This document shows positions 63,486 through 64,000 of a DNA stretch of 64,000 bases, piece after piece (the stretch's first letter is position 1; each line of letters opens with the position of its first letter). The DNA lies in the NCBI RefSeq assembly GCF_905397275.1, contig NZ_CAJPUY010000026.1, positions 1 to 64,000 on the forward strand, written 5' to 3'. Made by a program: the position numbers and the translations under genes. The DNA comes from Cupriavidus yeoncheonensis (lineage in GTDB: Bacteria > Pseudomonadota > Gammaproteobacteria > Burkholderiales > Burkholderiaceae). The notes under the pieces are model-generated. The model saw only the letters and a list, made by a program, of their open reading frames with translations, did not search any database and had not been told where the DNA came from.

Positions 63486-64000
63486 TTAGCCGGCAAAGCC
63501 TGGCCAGTCCTGCATCCCGGCCGGACCGTTGATGCGTGACAGCGCAAACGTCTCGCCTTCACGAATGGTCTCGACCTGGCCTTCGGCCGGGAACCACAGC
63601 GCATGGCGCTCGCCCAGCACGGTGCCATGGGTGCCGTCGCTGTACAGCGCCGAGCCTTCCGGCAACGCGAACACCTGCTCCGGTGCGTTGATATGCAGGA
63701 ACTCGGCCAGCCGCTCTTCACGGCTTTCGCCGTTATGGCCGGCCGGCTTGCCGCTGATGAAATGCGGGTTGATCTGGAACGGCACCAGGCCGAGCGCGCG
63801 CAGCGACGGCGGCTGCACGATCGGCATGTCGTTGGTGGTGCGGATGGTCGGGCAGGCCACGTTGCTGCCCGCGCTCCAGCCCACGTACGGCGTGCCGGCG
63901 CGCACCTTGGCGCGGATCGCCTCGACGATGCCGGCGTCGTACATGCGCTTGAGCAGCGCGAACGTGTTGCCTCCGCCCACGGCGATCGCCTCGGCCTCGT
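63486..64000 (-). CDS. Peptidase E-like (S51) protein, 5' part missing
   Basis: The visible 171 codons are the C-terminal two-thirds of an S51-family protein. GGGNTFALLKRMYDAGIVEA and the nucleophile elbow VGWSAGSNVACPTIRTTND are typical, as are INPHFISGK and a C-terminal extension. Peptidase E (alpha-aspartyl dipeptidase) cleaves Asp-X dipeptides with a Ser nucleophile; a relative, cyanophycinase, is less likely because it is longer. The reading frame continues off the right edge, so the start is not in the window. It precedes the porin and DUF1177 genes. Confidence 0.88.
   Translation of the reverse strand, partial: EAEAIAVGGGNTFALLKRMYDAGIVEAIRAKVRAGTPYVGWSAGSNVACPTIRTTNDMPIVQPPSLRALGLVPFQINPHFISGKPAGHNGESREERLAEFLHINAPEQVFALPEGSALYSDGTHGTVLGERHALWFPAEGQVETIREGETFALSRINGPAGMQDWPGFAG

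Overview
The window reads as part of a high-GC betaproteobacterial genome, most likely Cupriavidus or a close Burkholderiaceae relative. This is inferred from gene content, not from a marker gene: four solitary tricarboxylate-binding-type (Bug/TctC) periplasmic receptors without TctAB partners, nine LysR genes, a Burkholderia-type trimeric porin, MHS-type MFS transport, a PhnS2-T2-U2-type ABC system and a stand-alone second EF-G gene. No rRNA, tRNA, CRISPR array, IS element or phage gene was recognised. The mix of small catabolic units, each with its own regulator, resembles a secondary chromosome (chromid), but that is only an inference.

Layout. 0-8.3 kb: a cysteine-less isochorismatase-fold protein, a secreted Nuc-like PLD nuclease, an ECF41 sigma factor coupled to an AhpD/CMD-like protein and preceded by a textbook ECF41 promoter, a membrane GGDEF protein, a DUF4239 protein, a VOC protein, a broken IclR gene, an acyl-CoA dehydrogenase and an SDR. 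8.3-12.4 kb: a GntR regulator, then a D-tartrate dehydratase with a Bug receptor and a divergent LysR. 12.4-17.8 kb: a PhoD phosphatase, ethanolamine ammonia-lyase EutBC, a CsgH-like protein and a YbaK deacylase. 17.8-27.6 kb: an MHS transporter, three LysR genes, an SDR, and an M81 (MlrC-like) metallopeptidase placed between two Bug genes.

27.6-36.3 kb is the most coherent unit. It is a six-gene minus-strand operon, ttuC-dctA-glycerate kinase-pyk-eno-bug, with a divergent LysR gene. In gene order it encodes uptake of a C4 dicarboxylate, its conversion to glycerate, phosphorylation to 2-phosphoglycerate, and dedicated enolase and pyruvate kinase copies to reach pyruvate. The LysR here is a clear paralogue of the one beside the D-tartrate dehydratase at 10-12 kb, so the window holds two tartrate-type loci with related regulators.

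36.3-50.7 kb: psuG, fumC, a LysR of the aminoethylphosphonate-associated type, a cysteine-rich copper-storage-type protein, a zinc-ribbon protein, two head-to-head c-di-GMP enzymes (dCACHE-HAMP-PAS-GGDEF and CHASE-PAS-PAS-GGDEF-EAL), and a three-gene ABC transporter of the 2-aminoethylphosphonate type. 50.7-64 kb: a PadR regulator, an EamA exporter, a Fur paralogue, a PuuB-like FAD oxidoreductase behind a candidate Fur box, a SixA-type phosphatase, an alpha/beta hydrolase, the second EF-G, an orphan NarL-type response regulator with an elaborate upstream region, a DedA-rhodanese fusion, a DUF1177 protein, a porin and a truncated peptidase E gene at the right edge.
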